NCBI GenBank assembly: GCA_015660855.1
Contig: JACSDG010000002.1
Coordinates: 1-60,095 of the forward strand
Length of the DNA: 60,095 bases
From: Magnetococcales bacterium
Lineage (GTDB): Bacteria; Pseudomonadota; Magnetococcia; Magnetococcales; UBA8363
Reading direction: 5' to 3'
Under the pieces are notes generated by a model. It made no database searches. It worked only from the letters and a program-made list of their open reading frames with translations, and was not told the DNA's origin. Position numbers and translations under genes: made by a program. Below, piece by piece: positions 44,401 through 54,339 of this stretch (position 1 is its first letter; each line of letters opens with the position of its first letter).

Positions 44401-47400
44401 GTGACGTTTTCATCATCGACATCGTTCAAGGTCAATCCCGCATCCACCGTAACAGCCCCCACACCCTCGGTGTAGGCGCGATGGGCCAGGGTGGTCGTCA
44501 CCGTCAAGGCATCGTTAACCCCGGTCACAGTCACGGTACGCGTCGCGGAGGCGGTGAGGGTACCAACCCCCTCTCCGTCCGAATTGCCATCGGTCACGGT
44601 AAACGTCACCGTCCGGTTGTTCACATTCGGATCATTAGTGTTGATGTTTTGATAAGTGATCGATTGCAAAGCAGCCTGGTAGGCCGCCTTGGAGGCGGTG
44701 CCGCTCAAAGTCAAAACACCCGCATTCCAGGTACCGGCGATGCCATTTTGATCCACAAAGGACAACACATCCTCACCCGCGACATAATTTCCGGTGATCG
44801 CCACCACCGCCCCGGTAATGTTCACATCATCGACATCACTCAAGGTCAATCCAGCATCCACAAGGGTGGCCCCAGCCCCTTCGGTGTAAGGGCGTGCCGC
44901 AACAGTGGCGGTCACAACCGGGGCCGCATTAATCCCGGTCATGGTCATGGTGCGGGTGGCGGTGGCGGTCAGGGTACCAGCCCCCTCCCCGTCCGAATTG
45001 CCATCGGTCACAGTAAACGTCACCGTCCGAATCAACACACTGGGATCCATGACATTGGTATTTCGATAGGTAATGGATTGCAAAGCCGTTTGATAGTCGG
45101 CTTTTGAGGCAACGCCGGTCAAGGTCAGAATCCCGGCATTCCAAGACCCGGTAATGCCATTCTGATCGGTAAAGGCCAACACATCTTCACCCGCGACATA
45201 ATTCCCGGAAATCACCACAGCCGCCCCGGTAAGGTTCCCGTCATCGACATCACCCAAGGTCAACCCTGCATCCACAAGGATGGCCCCAGCCCCTTCGGTG
45301 TAGTAGCGTGGTGCCAAGGTGACCACCACGGTGGGGGCATCGTTGACTGCGGTGACGATCACGGTACGGGTCACAGAAGCGGTCAGCACCGCAGCCCCTT
45401 CCCCATCGGAATTGCCGTCGGTCAAAGTAAACGTCACCGTCCGATTGGAAACATTCGGGTCGAAAGTATTGGTGTTTTGATAGGTAATGGATTGCAAAGC
45501 GGTTTGATAGTCGGCTTTGGCAGCGGTACCGCTCAAGGTCAGGGTTCCGGCATTCCAGGATCCGGTAATGCCATTTTGATCGGTAAAAGCCAGCACATCT
45601 TCGCCAGCGACATAATTCCCGGAAATCACCACCACCGCCCCAGTAATGGTGGTGTCATCCACATCCGCCAGGGTCAACCCCGCATCCAAAACAACGGCCC
45701 CATCCCCTTCCGTGTAGGAACGCGCCGCAACGGTTGCGGTCATGGTGGGGGCATCGTTGACCGGGGTGATGGTGATGGTGCGGGTTGCGCTACCGGTCAG
45801 GGCGGCGGCCACTTCCCCGTCGGATTGACCGTCCGTCACGGTGAACGTCACCGTCCGATTCGCCGGATTCGGATCATTGGTGTTGGTGTTGCGATAGGTA
45901 ATGGATTGCAAAGCCGTTTGATAGTCGGCCTTGGAAGCGGTGCCGGTCAAGGTCAGGGTTCCGGCGTTCCAGGAGCCGGTAATGCCATTTTGATCGGTAA
46001 AGGCCAACACATCTTCACCGGCTACATAATTTCCGGAGATCACCACCACCGCCCCAGCAATGTTGGCGTCATCCACATCCGCCAAAATCAATCCCGCATC
46101 CACCGTAATGGCCCCATCCCCTTCGGTATAGGAACGTGGCGCAACGGTAGCAATCGCGGTGGGGGCATCGTTGACCGGGGTGATGATGATGGTGCGGGTC
46201 GCGCTACCGGTCAGGGCTGCGGCCACTTCCCCGTCGGATTGACCATCCGTCACGGTAAACGTCACCGTCCGGTTCGCCGGGTTCGGATCATCGGTATTGG
46301 TGTTTTGATAGGTGATGGATTGCAAAGCGGTGAGATAATCGACTTTGGAAGCGGTGCCGGTCAAGGTCAAGGTGCCCGCATTCCAAGACCCGGTAATTCC
46401 ATTCTGATCGACAAAGGCCAACACATCCTCACCAGCCACATAATTTCCAGTAATCGCCACCACCGCCCCCGTCAGGTTGGTGTCATCCACATCGGCCAGG
46501 GTCAACCCGGCATCCACCACGATGGCCCCGTCCCCTTCGGTATAGGCGCAGTTCGCAATGGTGGCGGTCACGGTGGGGGCATCGTTGACTGCGGTGACGG
46601 TCACGGTGCGGGTGGCACTGCCGGTCAGGGCAGCGGCGACTTGCCCGTTGGATCGACCGTCGGCTACGGTAAACGTCACCGTCCGGTTGTTCACGCTGGG
46701 ATCATCGGTATTGGTGTTGCGATAGGTAACGGATTGCAAAGCTGTTTGATAATCGGCTTTGGAGGCGGTACCGGTCAGGGTCAATATCCCGGCATTCCAG
46801 AATCCGGTGATTCCATTCTGGTCCGTAAAAGCCAAAATATCCTCACTGGCGACATAATTTCCGGTAATCGCCACCACCGCCCCGGTCAGGTTGCCATCAT
46901 CCACATCCGCCAAGGTCAATCCAGAATCCACCGCAATAGCCCCATCCCCTTCGGTATAGGAACGTGAGGCAACGGTAGCGGTCACAGTGGGGGCATCGTT
47001 GACCGGGGTAATAGTGATGGTACGGGTGTCACTGGCGGTGAGGACCGCACCACCCAAACCGGCGGTGTTGGCATCGGTCACGGTGAAAGTGACCGTCCGG
47101 CTCAACACACTGGGATCAGAAGTATTGGTGTTCTGGTAGGTGATGGAGCGCAGGGCGGCCTCATAATTGGCTTTGCTGTCCGTTCCGCTCAAGGTCAGGG
47201 TGCCTGCGTTCCACACCCCGGTGATATTGTTTTGATTGACAAAGGCCAATATATCTTCGGCCACGTAGTTTCCGGTGATCTGCACGACCGCCCCGGTCAA
47301 ATCGACATCGTCCACGTCGGCCAAGGTCAAACCGGAAGCCAGGACCACCGCCCCCCCACCCTCGGTAAAAGAAAGGGCGGCATTGTCGGCATCAATGGTG

Positions 47401-50400
47401 GGGGCATCGTTGACCGCCGAAATGGAGGTGCCCATGGTTTTCGTGACCGCTGCAATGGCCGTCGTGCCACCGTTGGCGGAGGTATCCACCGTCACCCGCG
47501 CCTGACCCGCGTTGGTGGTGGAAAAACCAGCGGCATAGGCATTGTCCAAACCCCGGACGGTGAGTAGCGGTGGAGTGCCATAATAATCCGCCACAGGGAT
47601 GAAACGAACCTTGCTGGCGACAGACAGAGCCAACGCAGTGGCGTCATCCCCAACATTGCCCACGGCATACCAGTTGGTTGCATCGGAAGAATATTGCCAA
47701 ACCCCCTCCGTCCCGGCATTGGCCGTATTGCCGACAATGGCCACCCCGCCAAAGGAAGAACCGGCATCGACATCCGTAAACAAACCGGAAAAAAGGTTGG
47801 TGATGGTTTCCCCCGAGGGCAACGCGGTGTCTTCGGCGACAGAGGCCAGGGTGGCATGACCCGTCAAAACCGGGGCGTCGTTGACGGCGGTGATGGATGT
47901 GGCAAGGGTTCTGGTAACGGCGGAGATGGACGTAGTCCCACCAGGAGTGGTGGTATTGACCAAACCCCGGACCTCCCCGACACTGGTGGTGGAATAGGCA
48001 GCGAAGGTTTGATCCAAAGCCCGCACCGTCAGGGAAGGCGGAGAACCGTTGAAGTCGGCAGCCGGCACAAACCGAACCCTGCTGGCGGCGGAAATAGCCA
48101 ATGCCGTAGCACCATCCGTCACGACACCGATGTTTGCCCAGTTGATTCCATCGGAGGCGTATTGCCAGACCCCCTCGGTTGTAGCGTTGGCGGTATTGCC
48201 GACAATGGCGATACCCCCGAAAGAAGAACCGGCGTCTATATCGGAAAACAAACCGCCGAACAAGGCTGTGACCGTATTGCCCACAGGAGCCGCAGTATCT
48301 TCGCTAACCGCCGCCAAGGTTGCATCGCCACTCAGGGTTGGGGCATCGTTGACGGCAGCGACCCAGGTAGAGATATAAGTCAAACCAGGACCTATGGCCG
48401 TGCTTCCACCCCTGGTGGTGGTATCGATAGTCACCCGGGATTCCGCGCCATTGGTGGAAGAAAATCCTCCGGCATACGTGTTATCCAAAGGACGAATCTG
48501 CATGGGGGAAGGCGATCCCTCATAATTGACCACGGGAACGAATCGCAGCATGGTGGCGGAAGACAGAACCAAAGAGTTGGCAGAACTTACCGCCCCTCCC
48601 ACGTCACACCAAGTGCCACCCGCCGTCAGATATTGCCAACTCCCCTGGGTGCCGGCATTGGCTATGTTGGTGACGATGGCAATCCCCGATAACGAGGCCC
48701 CGGCATCGACATCCGAGAAGAGAGATCCCGCCATATTGGCGACAGAATTGCCCGCCGGGGCAACAGTGTCCTCACTGATCGAGGTCAACCATGTCACGTT
48801 GATGAAACTTGGGGCATTGTTGCCGGCAGAGATGGAAGCCCCCAGAGTATTCATCCCCGAGCTAATAGCGGTAGTGCCACCATTGACACTGGCGTCCAGC
48901 AATATCCGCGTCTGGCCGGAGTTGGTTGTGGAATAACCCCCGACATGACTGTTATCCACCGCCCGCACGGTCAATGCGGTAGGAATGCCCGTGAACGTGG
49001 TAACTGGGGTAAAGCGGACCGAACTTGATTGACTGATGAACAGAGCCGAAGCATCGGTCACCGCCCCGACAGAATACCAGTTGATCCCGTCCGAGGAATA
49101 CTGCCAAGTCCCTTCGGTGACCGAATTGGCTGTATTGCCGATAATGGCCAAACCACCCAGAGAACTACCTGAATCGACATCGACAAACAAACCTCCAAAC
49201 AGGGCGTTAACGGTAGCCCCACCTGGCCTGGATTCGCCGCCGACCGATGCCAGAGTGGCATCTGCGGTAAGGCTCGGGGCGTCGGAAACCGCAGTCACGG
49301 TGGTGGATATAGCCCTGAACCCGCTGGAGACAGGATAGGATCCCCCCCGGTTGGTCGTATCCACCGTCACCCGGTTTTGACCGGCCTGGGTAGTGGAAAA
49401 GCTGCCGCTGTAGGCGTTGTCCAGGGCACGGACAAACAGAGAAGAAGGGGTTCCGGCGTAATTGGCCACGGGGACAAATCGCAACGAACTGCCGGCCCCG
49501 ATGGCCAAGGCGGTGGCCCCCTCAGCGACGGCCCCCACGGCAAACCAGTTGCTGCCATCCGAAGAATATTGCCAAACGCCCTGGGTAGCCGCATTGGCGG
49601 CATTGAACATGATGGCCACACCGGAAAGAGTGGATCCCGCGTCGGGATCCGAAAACATGCCCGCAAAGAGTACGGCCACGGTAGCACCCGGTGGCGCAAC
49701 GGTGTCTTCGAGTATGGAAGCAAGGACGGCATTGCCCGTCAAACTTGGAGCGTCGTTGACAGCGTTGACGGTGACGCCGATGGTGTCGATGCCCGTAGCA
49801 AAGGCCGTTGCGCCACCCGGGCTGGAAGTGTTCAGTGTGACGCGGGTGCCGGTCGAGTAGGCACCGGTATAGCTGTCGTCCATTCCCCGCACGCTCAACG
49901 CCGGCGGGGGACCATTGTAGTTGGTGACCGAAGAAAAACGAACCAGGCTTGCGGCAGAAATCACCAACGCGTTGGCATTGTCCCCCACGTTACCCACATC
50001 ATACCAGTTGGCACCACCATCCGGGGAATATTGCCAACTCCCCTGGGTTACCGCATTGGCGGTATTGCCCACAATGGCAACCCCACCCAAAAAAGCACCG
50101 GAATCCACATCGGAAAACTTGGAACCAAACAGGGAAGTCATGGTGGCGGTCGTCGCCGCCGTGTCTTCATCGAAGGCCGTCAGGGTGGCACTGCCCAGCA
50201 AGGTTGGGGCATTATTGACCGGATTGATGAAAGTCCCCAAAGTATCGGTCCCAGAGGCGATGGCCGTGGTACCGCCGTTGGTAGAGGTATCCACGTTCGC
50301 CCGTGACTCGCCGGCATGGGTGGTGGAATAGCCCCCGGCATAGGTGTTGTCCAATCCGCGCACCGTCAACGGAGGGGGCGTACCGTTATAGAGGGCCACC

Positions 50401-53400
50401 GGGACAAACCGGACAGAAGTGGCCGCAGACAAAGCCAGGGCTGTGGAATCATCGGCCACGTTACCGATACTCACCCAGTTGGTTCCATTCGATGCGTATT
50501 GCCACACCCCTTCGGTGACAGAATTCGCCGTATTGCCCACAATCGCCACCCCCCCCAGGGAAGAACCCGCATCCATATCCGAAAACAAATTGGTGAAAGC
50601 ACTGTTGAAAAGGGTCGCAATGGTTTCGCCGCCAGGGGCTGCCACCCCTTCGTTGATGGAAGCCAGGGTGGCGTTTCCGGTAAGGACAGGGGCGTCGTTA
50701 ACCGCCGTGATGGAGGTCGTGATGGAATTGGTAGCCGCCGCAACAGCCGTAGCCCCGCCGTTGATGGTGGTATCCACCGTCACCCGGGTCGCCAACGGAG
50801 TAGAAGAAAATCCACCGGCATAAGTGTCGTCCAACCCACGAACCGTCAACGCCGACGGGACACCATTGTAGTTGGCCACGGGGACGAACCGAACCAAGCT
50901 TGATGCCGAAACGGCCAGGGCAGTGGCATTGTCGCCCACATTGCCCACATCGGCCCAAGTCGTTCCACCGTTTGAAGAATATTGCCACACCCCCTGGGTC
51001 ACGGCATTGGCGGTGTTACCGACAACAGCCACCCCCCCCAGAGAAGCCCCGGCATCGGGATCGGTAACTTGACCCAAAAACAGATTGGCAATGGTTTCCC
51101 CCACTGGAGCCGTGGTGTCCTCATTCACGGCGGCCAACGCAGGGTTAACGTTCAGGCTGGGGGCATCATTGACGCTGGTGACATCGATGGTCATGGTTCT
51201 GGGAGTGGAATCAAGATCCACACCACCATTGGCGGTGCCACCATCATCCTCCACCTGGAAGGTAAAAGAAGCATAGCCGGCTCCGTTGGCGTTGACAGGC
51301 GGGGTAAAAACCAACTTGTTGGCAGCAATATCGGCCACAGTAACGTACTGCCCCACCCCGACAGCAGCACCATTGTTCGTCAACGTGCCCTGACCGGGCA
51401 AGGTGGTGATCAAAACCCGATTGAAACTGTTGGTCGGGTCGTCGCTGGCGTCGGAAAAGCCAAAATCGGCAGCAGCAAAAGTATGGGACGCATCCTCGGC
51501 GATGGTCACCGTTTTGTTGGTTCCGGAAGGGGCATCGTTAACCGCAGTAATAGTGATGGTCGAGGTCGCGCCACTGCCCGACTGGTCCCCATCCGCAACT
51601 TTCCAGGTCACGGTCCGACTGGCCGAAGTCGCAGTCGGAGCATTGCTGCTGCTGGCAAAGGTGACACTGCGCAATGCCGTTTGATAGTTAGCCAACGTCG
51701 CAGTCCCGGCCAACGTGAGAACACCCGTGGCAGGCACATAGCTCACCAAGGAAATGCCATTCTGGTCCGAGAACGCCAACACATCCCCCGCAGTCAAACC
51801 GGAAGTGATGGTCACCGTCGCCCCGGTGATCTGGGTATCATCCACATCACTGACGGTAACGGTGCCGTCAATGACCGTTGCCACCCCCCCCTCCGTATAG
51901 GCCAATGTGGCCCCGGCCGTAACAGTGGACAACTGATCCTCAAAGGCACCAATATCAATCAAACCATTGGAATTACGGACAAAACCAGTGCCACGCTGGT
52001 CAAGGGCAGACTGACGAACATCAAACACCGCCAGCTCCGCCGCCGTCCACTTGTCTTTGGCACTGCTCAACGCATCCAATGCCATGGTGCTGGTCGTGCC
52101 ACCATAATTTTGCAGGGAACCCAAACCTGGATCACCGGTGATATTGGAAGTGGTGGAAGTGACATTGGCCCAGATTGTGTCCTCGATCAGGCTATAATTG
52201 GCCGTAAACACACCAGAAACATCGACCCCCGTACCGGAAGTAACCGAATTGTCCGCGAGGATGCAATTGGCGATATTCAACCGGGTCGCCACGCCCCCCG
52301 AAGAAATACCCCCGCCATCATCTACCGCCGTATTACCCGCAATGGTACTGTTTGTAATGGTCACATAGCCCGAACCGCCAACACGAATGCCACCACCGGA
52401 AGTCCCGGAACTATTATTATAAATAGTGCTGTTATCGACCCATGCCCTGCTGTCCCCACTGGAGACCAAGACACCACCACCTACAGTGACAGCAGAGTTA
52501 TTGGTAATGGCACTGTCATAAACGTACAATACTGCCCCCCCTCCGCTGGACAAAATACCACCGCCCGAACCCGTCGTTGCGCTATTGTGATCAATGGTAG
52601 TCCGATTCAAAGTGACCGAAGCCGTGGAATTTGCTATGGCACCACCGGATAAAGCAGAACTGTTTGTAATCGTGCAGTCGTCCAACACCAACTTTCCCCC
52701 GACTCCCGCCCCGACACCTATCCATATAGCCCCGCCCGTCCCGGCCAAAGGATCAAAATTATTGATATTCAAACCCTGTAGAGTCACCGTTTTCGCCGCC
52801 GACGGCAGAGACACAGTAAGGAAACGATAATTATTACCTCCACCGTCGATAGTCATATCGGCAACGGAGCCACCGTCGCCAAGGTCACCATTGATGGTCA
52901 AATCGTTGGTGTCCACGATGGAGTTAAGTGCGGAGGTCAAAGTCACCGTCCTACCAGCACCGATGGCGTTGACATCGAAGACAATGGTATCGGCTCCGCT
53001 TCCCGCCGTGGAACCATCGATTGAAGCATCGGTTCTGGCCGCCTTGATGGCCTCTCGCAATGACACCTTCCCATCCCCATCGCCATTCTCGGTGGCGGTA
53101 TCGGTCAAACTGGTGACGCTGATGGTAGCCAAGGCACCCTGATAGTCTTTTTGCGCGGCGGCATCAACGACCACGCCACTTTCCAGAGTTCCCACCGTCC
53201 GCTCCAAAATCCAATCCCCCCCCTTGTTGACCGCACCGGTTATATTTTCGGACGCCGCCACATCCGCCCCGGTGATCGCAGCCACCCGATCAACAAACGC
53301 CGCCCCTTTTTCCCCTGCCCCCACATCACAGCCGTAGAAGAGAATGTCCCCATCCGCACTCAAAGCTTTGCCCCAACCCTGCAAAGCTTCCTGATGGTTT

Positions 53401-53900
53401 TCCATGGTTTGATCAGAAAGGATCGCATGGCCCAGTTGCACCTGGGCATCACTGCCGTGGGAGATAATATGGATGGCATCGAACTGCGTACCCAGTCCGG
53501 CCAAAATTTCGGAGATGCGTTGAACGCCATCCTGCCTAGCATCCAACACCACAATCTGGAGGTTGGGTGAGGCCCCTTTCAGGAGAGTTTCATAATCGGG
53601 AACTCTGGGATCAATGAACATGATCTCCCGACGCGGAGAGGTCTCGGGGAGGCGTTGATTCACCACCGCCTGGGCCAGCCCCTTGGAAATATCGTCCCGG
53701 GCAGGATGGGCAACGTCATGTTCACCCGCATAGGAGACATCGTCCGGCTGGGCCAGAAGACCCACCCCGTCAAACATCATGCGCGGTTCGAGCGATAAAA
53801 ACTGGGAAAAGGCATCGGTGCGCTCTACAACCCGAACCGGCAGACCCGCATTCAACCTGGAAACCTTTTCTAAAACTCTCTCCATCCAATCTTTGGCCAT
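41388..53900 (-). CDS. giant DUF4347/cadherin-repeat surface or secreted protein
   Basis: A 4170-residue protein. No classical signal peptide is seen; the N-terminus carries LEPRMMFDG (about 37-45), a motif of large type-I-style exported proteins. DUF4347 follows (about 90-240; IHIISHGSDAQVQLG, GDILFYGCDVGAGE), then a right-handed beta-helix with KVSLREAIKAART (about 255-650), a cadherin-like unit, eight repeats of about 156 residues (about 913-2167), nine repeats of about 139 residues (about 2167-3407), a VCBS-type domain, two CADG domains, and a low-complexity tail with about five copies of a VAVQGFSDSG-type motif. No RTX nonapeptides are present. Ribosome site GGGGGAGGG precedes the ATG. 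It is probably an adhesin or surface fibre exported by the adaptor/peptidase operon, though that link is inferred. Repeats are very similar at DNA level. Confidence 0.9.
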   Translation of the reverse strand: MAKDWMERVLEKVSRLNAGLPVRVVERTDAFSQFLSLEPRMMFDGVGLLAQPDDVSYAGEHDVAHPARDDISKGLAQAVVNQRLPETSPRREIMFIDPRVPDYETLLKGASPNLQIVVLDARQDGVQRISEILAGLGTQFDAIHIISHGSDAQVQLGHAILSDQTMENHQEALQGWGKALSADGDILFYGCDVGAGEKGAAFVDRVAAITGADVAASENITGAVNKGGDWILERTVGTLESGVVVDAAAQKDYQGALATISVTSLTDTATENGDGDGKVSLREAIKAARTDASIDGSTAGSGADTIVFDVNAIGAGRTVTLTSALNSIVDTNDLTINGDLGDGGSVADMTIDGGGNNYRFLTVSLPSAAKTVTLQGLNINNFDPLAGTGGAIWIGVGAGVGGKLVLDDCTITNSSALSGGAIANSTASVTLNRTTIDHNSATTGSGGGILSSGGGAVLYVYDSAITNNSAVTVGGGVLVSSGDSRAWVDNSTIYNNSSGTSGGGIRVGGSGYVTITNSTIAGNTAVDDGGGISSGGVATRLNIANCILADNSVTSGTGVDVSGVFTANYSLIEDTIWANVTSTTSNITGDPGLGSLQNYGGTTSTMALDALSSAKDKWTAAELAVFDVRQSALDQRGTGFVRNSNGLIDIGAFEDQLSTVTAGATLAYTEGGVATVIDGTVTVSDVDDTQITGATVTITSGLTAGDVLAFSDQNGISLVSYVPATGVLTLAGTATLANYQTALRSVTFASSSNAPTATSASRTVTWKVADGDQSGSGATSTITITAVNDAPSGTNKTVTIAEDASHTFAAADFGFSDASDDPTNSFNRVLITTLPGQGTLTNNGAAVGVGQYVTVADIAANKLVFTPPVNANGAGYASFTFQVEDDGGTANGGVDLDSTPRTMTIDVTSVNDAPSLNVNPALAAVNEDTTAPVGETIANLFLGQVTDPDAGASLGGVAVVGNTANAVTQGVWQYSSNGGTTWADVGNVGDNATALAVSASSLVRFVPVANYNGVPSALTVRGLDDTYAGGFSSTPLATRVTVDTTINGGATAVAAATNSITTSITAVNDAPVLTGNATLASINEGVAAPGGETIATLFNSAFTNLFSDMDAGSSLGGVAIVGNTANSVTEGVWQYASNGTNWVSIGNVADDSTALALSAATSVRFVPVALYNGTPPPLTVRGLDNTYAGGYSTTHAGESRANVDTSTNGGTTAIASGTDTLGTFINPVNNAPTLLGSATLTAFDEDTAATTATMTSLFGSKFSDVDSGAFLGGVAIVGNTANAVTQGSWQYSPDGGANWYDVGNVGDNANALVISAASLVRFSSVTNYNGPPPALSVRGMDDSYTGAYSTGTRVTLNTSSPGGATAFATGIDTIGVTVNAVNDAPSLTGNAVLASILEDTVAPPGATVAVLFAGMFSDPDAGSTLSGVAIMFNAANAATQGVWQYSSDGSNWFAVGAVAEGATALAIGAGSSLRFVPVANYAGTPSSLFVRALDNAYSGSFSTTQAGQNRVTVDTTNRGGSYPVSSGFRAISTTVTAVSDAPSLTADATLASVGGESRPGGATVNALFGGLFVDVDSGSSLGGLAIIGNTANSVTEGTWQYSSDGINWYSVGAVTDASALFISQSSSVRFTPVTTFTGIPTALTVRAVDNSHVGGYSTTNSGQTRILLDASVNGGTTAISSGMNTLGASISAGNNAPSFINVTWLTSISEDTVAPAGNSVANMAGSLFSDVDAGASLSGIAIVTNIANAGTQGSWQYLTAGGTWCDVGGAVSSANSLVLSSATMLRFVPVVNYEGSPSPMQIRPLDNTYAGGFSSTNGAESRVTIDTTTRGGSTAIGPGLTYISTWVAAVNDAPTLSGDATLAAVSEDTAAPVGNTVTALFGGLFSDIDAGSSFGGIAIVGNTANATTEGVWQYASDGINWANIGVVTDGATALAISAASRVRFVPAADFNGSPPSLTVRALDQTFAAYSTTSVGEVRGLVNTTTPGGTTSISAVTRTLATSITAVNDAPVLTGHATLASVAEDTALPSGETITNLFSGLFTDVDAGSSFGGVAIVGNTANAGTEGVWQYSSDATNWYAVGNVGDDATALALSVASKVRFIPVADYYGTPPLLTVRGLDNAYAAGFSTTNAGQARVTVDTSANGGTTAIAAVTKTMGTSISAVNDAPTIDADNAALSFTEGGGAVVLASGLTLADVDDVDLTGAVVQITGNYVAEDILAFVNQNNITGVWNAGTLTLSGTDSKANYEAALRSITYQNTNTSDPSVLSRTVTFTVTDANTAGLGGAVLTASDTRTITITPVNDAPTVTATVASRSYTEGDGAIAVDSGLTLADVDDGNLTGAVVAITGNYVASEDILAFTDQNGITGFWNAGILTLTGTASKADYQTALQSVTYRNTNTDDPSVNNRTVTFTVADGRSNGQVAAALTGSATRTVTVTAVNDAPTVTATIANCAYTEGDGAIVVDAGLTLADVDDTNLTGAVVAITGNYVAGEDVLAFVDQNGITGSWNAGTLTLTGTASKVDYLTALQSITYQNTNTDDPNPANRTVTFTVTDGQSDGEVAAALTGSATRTIIITPVNDAPTAIATVAPRSYTEGDGAITVDAGLILADVDDANIAGAVVVISGNYVAGEDVLAFTDQNGITGSWNAGTLTLTGTASKADYQTALQSITYRNTNTNDPNPANRTVTFTVTDGQSDGEVAAALTGSATRTITITPVNDAPTMTATVAARSYTEGDGAVVLDAGLTLADVDDTTITGAVVVISGNYVAGEDVLAFTDQNGITGSWNAGTLTLSGTAAKADYQTALQSITYQNTNTFDPNVSNRTVTFTLTDGNSDGEGAAVLTASVTRTVIVTAVNDAPTVVVTLAPRYYTEGAGAILVDAGLTLGDVDDGNLTGAAVVISGNYVAGEDVLAFTDQNGITGSWNAGILTLTGVASKADYQTALQSITYRNTNVMDPSVLIRTVTFTVTDGNSDGEGAGTLTATATRTMTMTGINAAPVVTATVAARPYTEGAGATLVDAGLTLSDVDDVNITGAVVAITGNYVAGEDVLSFVDQNGIAGTWNAGVLTLSGTASKAAYQAALQSITYQNINTNDPNVNNRTVTFTVTDGNSDGEGVGTLTASATRTVTVTGVNDALTVTTTLAHRAYTEGVGAVTVDAGLTLNDVDDENVTGAVVVISGNYVAGEDVLAFTDQNGITGTWNAGTLTLSGTASKADYQTALQSVTYKNTNVNDPNVLNRTVTFTVTDGNSDGEGAGTLTATATRTIVITGVNDAPTVIGTLLPLAYTEGDGAVVLDAGWVLNDVDDTNMTGARVVISGNYVAGEDVLAFTNQNGITGSWNAGTLTLSGTAAKSAYQLALQSITYQNTNGNDPNLANRTVTLTLTDGNSDREGAGVLTATVSRILTFTGVNDAPTLTSATQVAVVENTSGIVSVATGIDPENDTLSWSLSGADAGLFAINAGTGAISFRGAPNFEILGDVGGNNVYDVIVIVTATDNGAGHLTASQAIAFTVTNINETPVGIDDSGSATEVGILPGSNAMGNVLANDTDVDAGTVKTITGVRRGAVEGTGTAGGVGGTMAGSYGALTLHGDGSYTYVVDDANAMVQGLRAGQSLTEAFNYTLSDGALTDTAVLTITINGAHDDPVGAIPLARQVATQDAYFSWQIPADAFIDVDAGTTLTYTATQADGSPLPGWLSFDAATRTWSGTPRNADVGALELRVTVADERGATAQETLQLQVANVNDAPVAYGVIPDFAAREAQPFTLELPKGLFSDRDAGDTLTLSAGFADGFPLPGWLRFDARNMTFSSIPTVSGTHSIRVTATDIAGVRAVVDFKIHVEALPPSLPSVPPPVIGDDGRAGNREVRSDSVANNSGMGSGTLANFDSASPAESVTNSLLSFGSEVVAAPVAVAPVPVAVAPTPEVAATVSVTTASESTISKDAGAKTEGGSGGVRSQGSESGVGSGGERHFADSGPDSNRANSGTMGNANFAMSQGNAPVVVKGFSGGVDEKVSPVAVQGFSDSGATEQRGAVEGLAGNTEAVAPVVVEGFGDAGAQKEGAAAVQGFGDSGTPPEVMTSGSSSQPEEEELSAGEKSMEGDSSGGTVTRNNVDGEVDADQSDEGVAKRLGGKRSSLSDEPARDAFGKRSLTAQLRQFGRLGFHEASLLMLKNMIENQPRS
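43680..47400. repeat. nine tandem units of about 416 bp (VCBS-like) in the giant gene
   Basis: Each unit codes about 139 residues: SYTEGDGA, LTLADVDD, VVISGNYVAGEDVLAFTDQN, GTLTLSGTASKADYQTALQS and RTVTFTVTDG. Neighbouring units are nearly identical over tens of bases (for example around 45,780 and 46,195), so they expanded recently. The antisense strand is open over long stretches as a result. Confidence 0.9.
47400..51160. repeat. eight tandem units of about 468 bp in the giant gene
   Basis: Each unit codes about 156 residues with ATLASVxEDT, LGGVAIVGNTANAVTEGVWQ, YSSDG-NWY-VGNV, VRFVPVANYNGTP and LTVRALDNTYAGGFSTT, closing in a TAVNDAP linker. The units differ from the VCBS-like set and are more diverged from each other. 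Confidence 0.9.
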
Positions 53901-54339
53901 GGCCCGCCCTCCCCCATCAACAACTCAGATATCCCCCTGCCCTCCAGTTTAATCCTCGCACAAAACGCCAAACAAATAAATAAAATTGAACCCGATTCTG
54001 CCCTTCGAGGAGAAAAAATAAAAATCCCGAAACCGCACCCCCAGTGAAACAACGGAAAGTAAGACATTATGCCATTCAGATGCCATGGGTTGGTTTGGTC
54101 AATGCTATTTCCAAACCTATTTTAATGTGAGGTATGGATAGGTTGGTTCAACTGAGTTATTCTAATCTTGGGCACGGGTTTCGAAAAAGCATTTTCCTCT
54201 ATTTCCAATCCGGCTGAGCATTGGTATCAGAATCGCCACGGTGCCAGCGGAATTCCGGTGGGGGGATGGGGCCAGTCCGTACCTACCGTTGAACTCAGTC
54301 TTTTTTGTGTCACTCCAATGCGGAAATGGAGCAGGTGCG
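53901..54339. promoter_or_regulatory. divergent intergenic region with a candidate promoter for the helicase gene
   Basis: TTGGTC (54096-54101) and TATTTT (54119-54124) are 17 bases apart and face the helicase gene. The rest of this 439-base gap contains A/T-rich stretches likely to hold the giant gene's promoter on the minus strand, but no better match was found. No convincing gene is seen in it. Confidence 0.3.

Noticed and set aside
42996-52652. Several long open frames on the plus strand (for example 45477-46967 and 50982-52652).
   Set aside because: They are antisense to the giant gene and follow its repeat pattern, are Gly/His/Ile-rich and show no domain or ribosome site.
32510-53900. 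An ABC-type exporter ATPase for the HlyD proteins.
   Set aside because: No protein with the ABC signature was found near the trio; the P-loop proteins in the window are the STAND-like NTPase, FolC and the SNF2 helicase.
53870-54067. A 65-codon minus-strand frame ahead of the giant gene.
   Set aside because: It overlaps the giant gene's start in another frame, is aromatic-rich and has no ribosome site.
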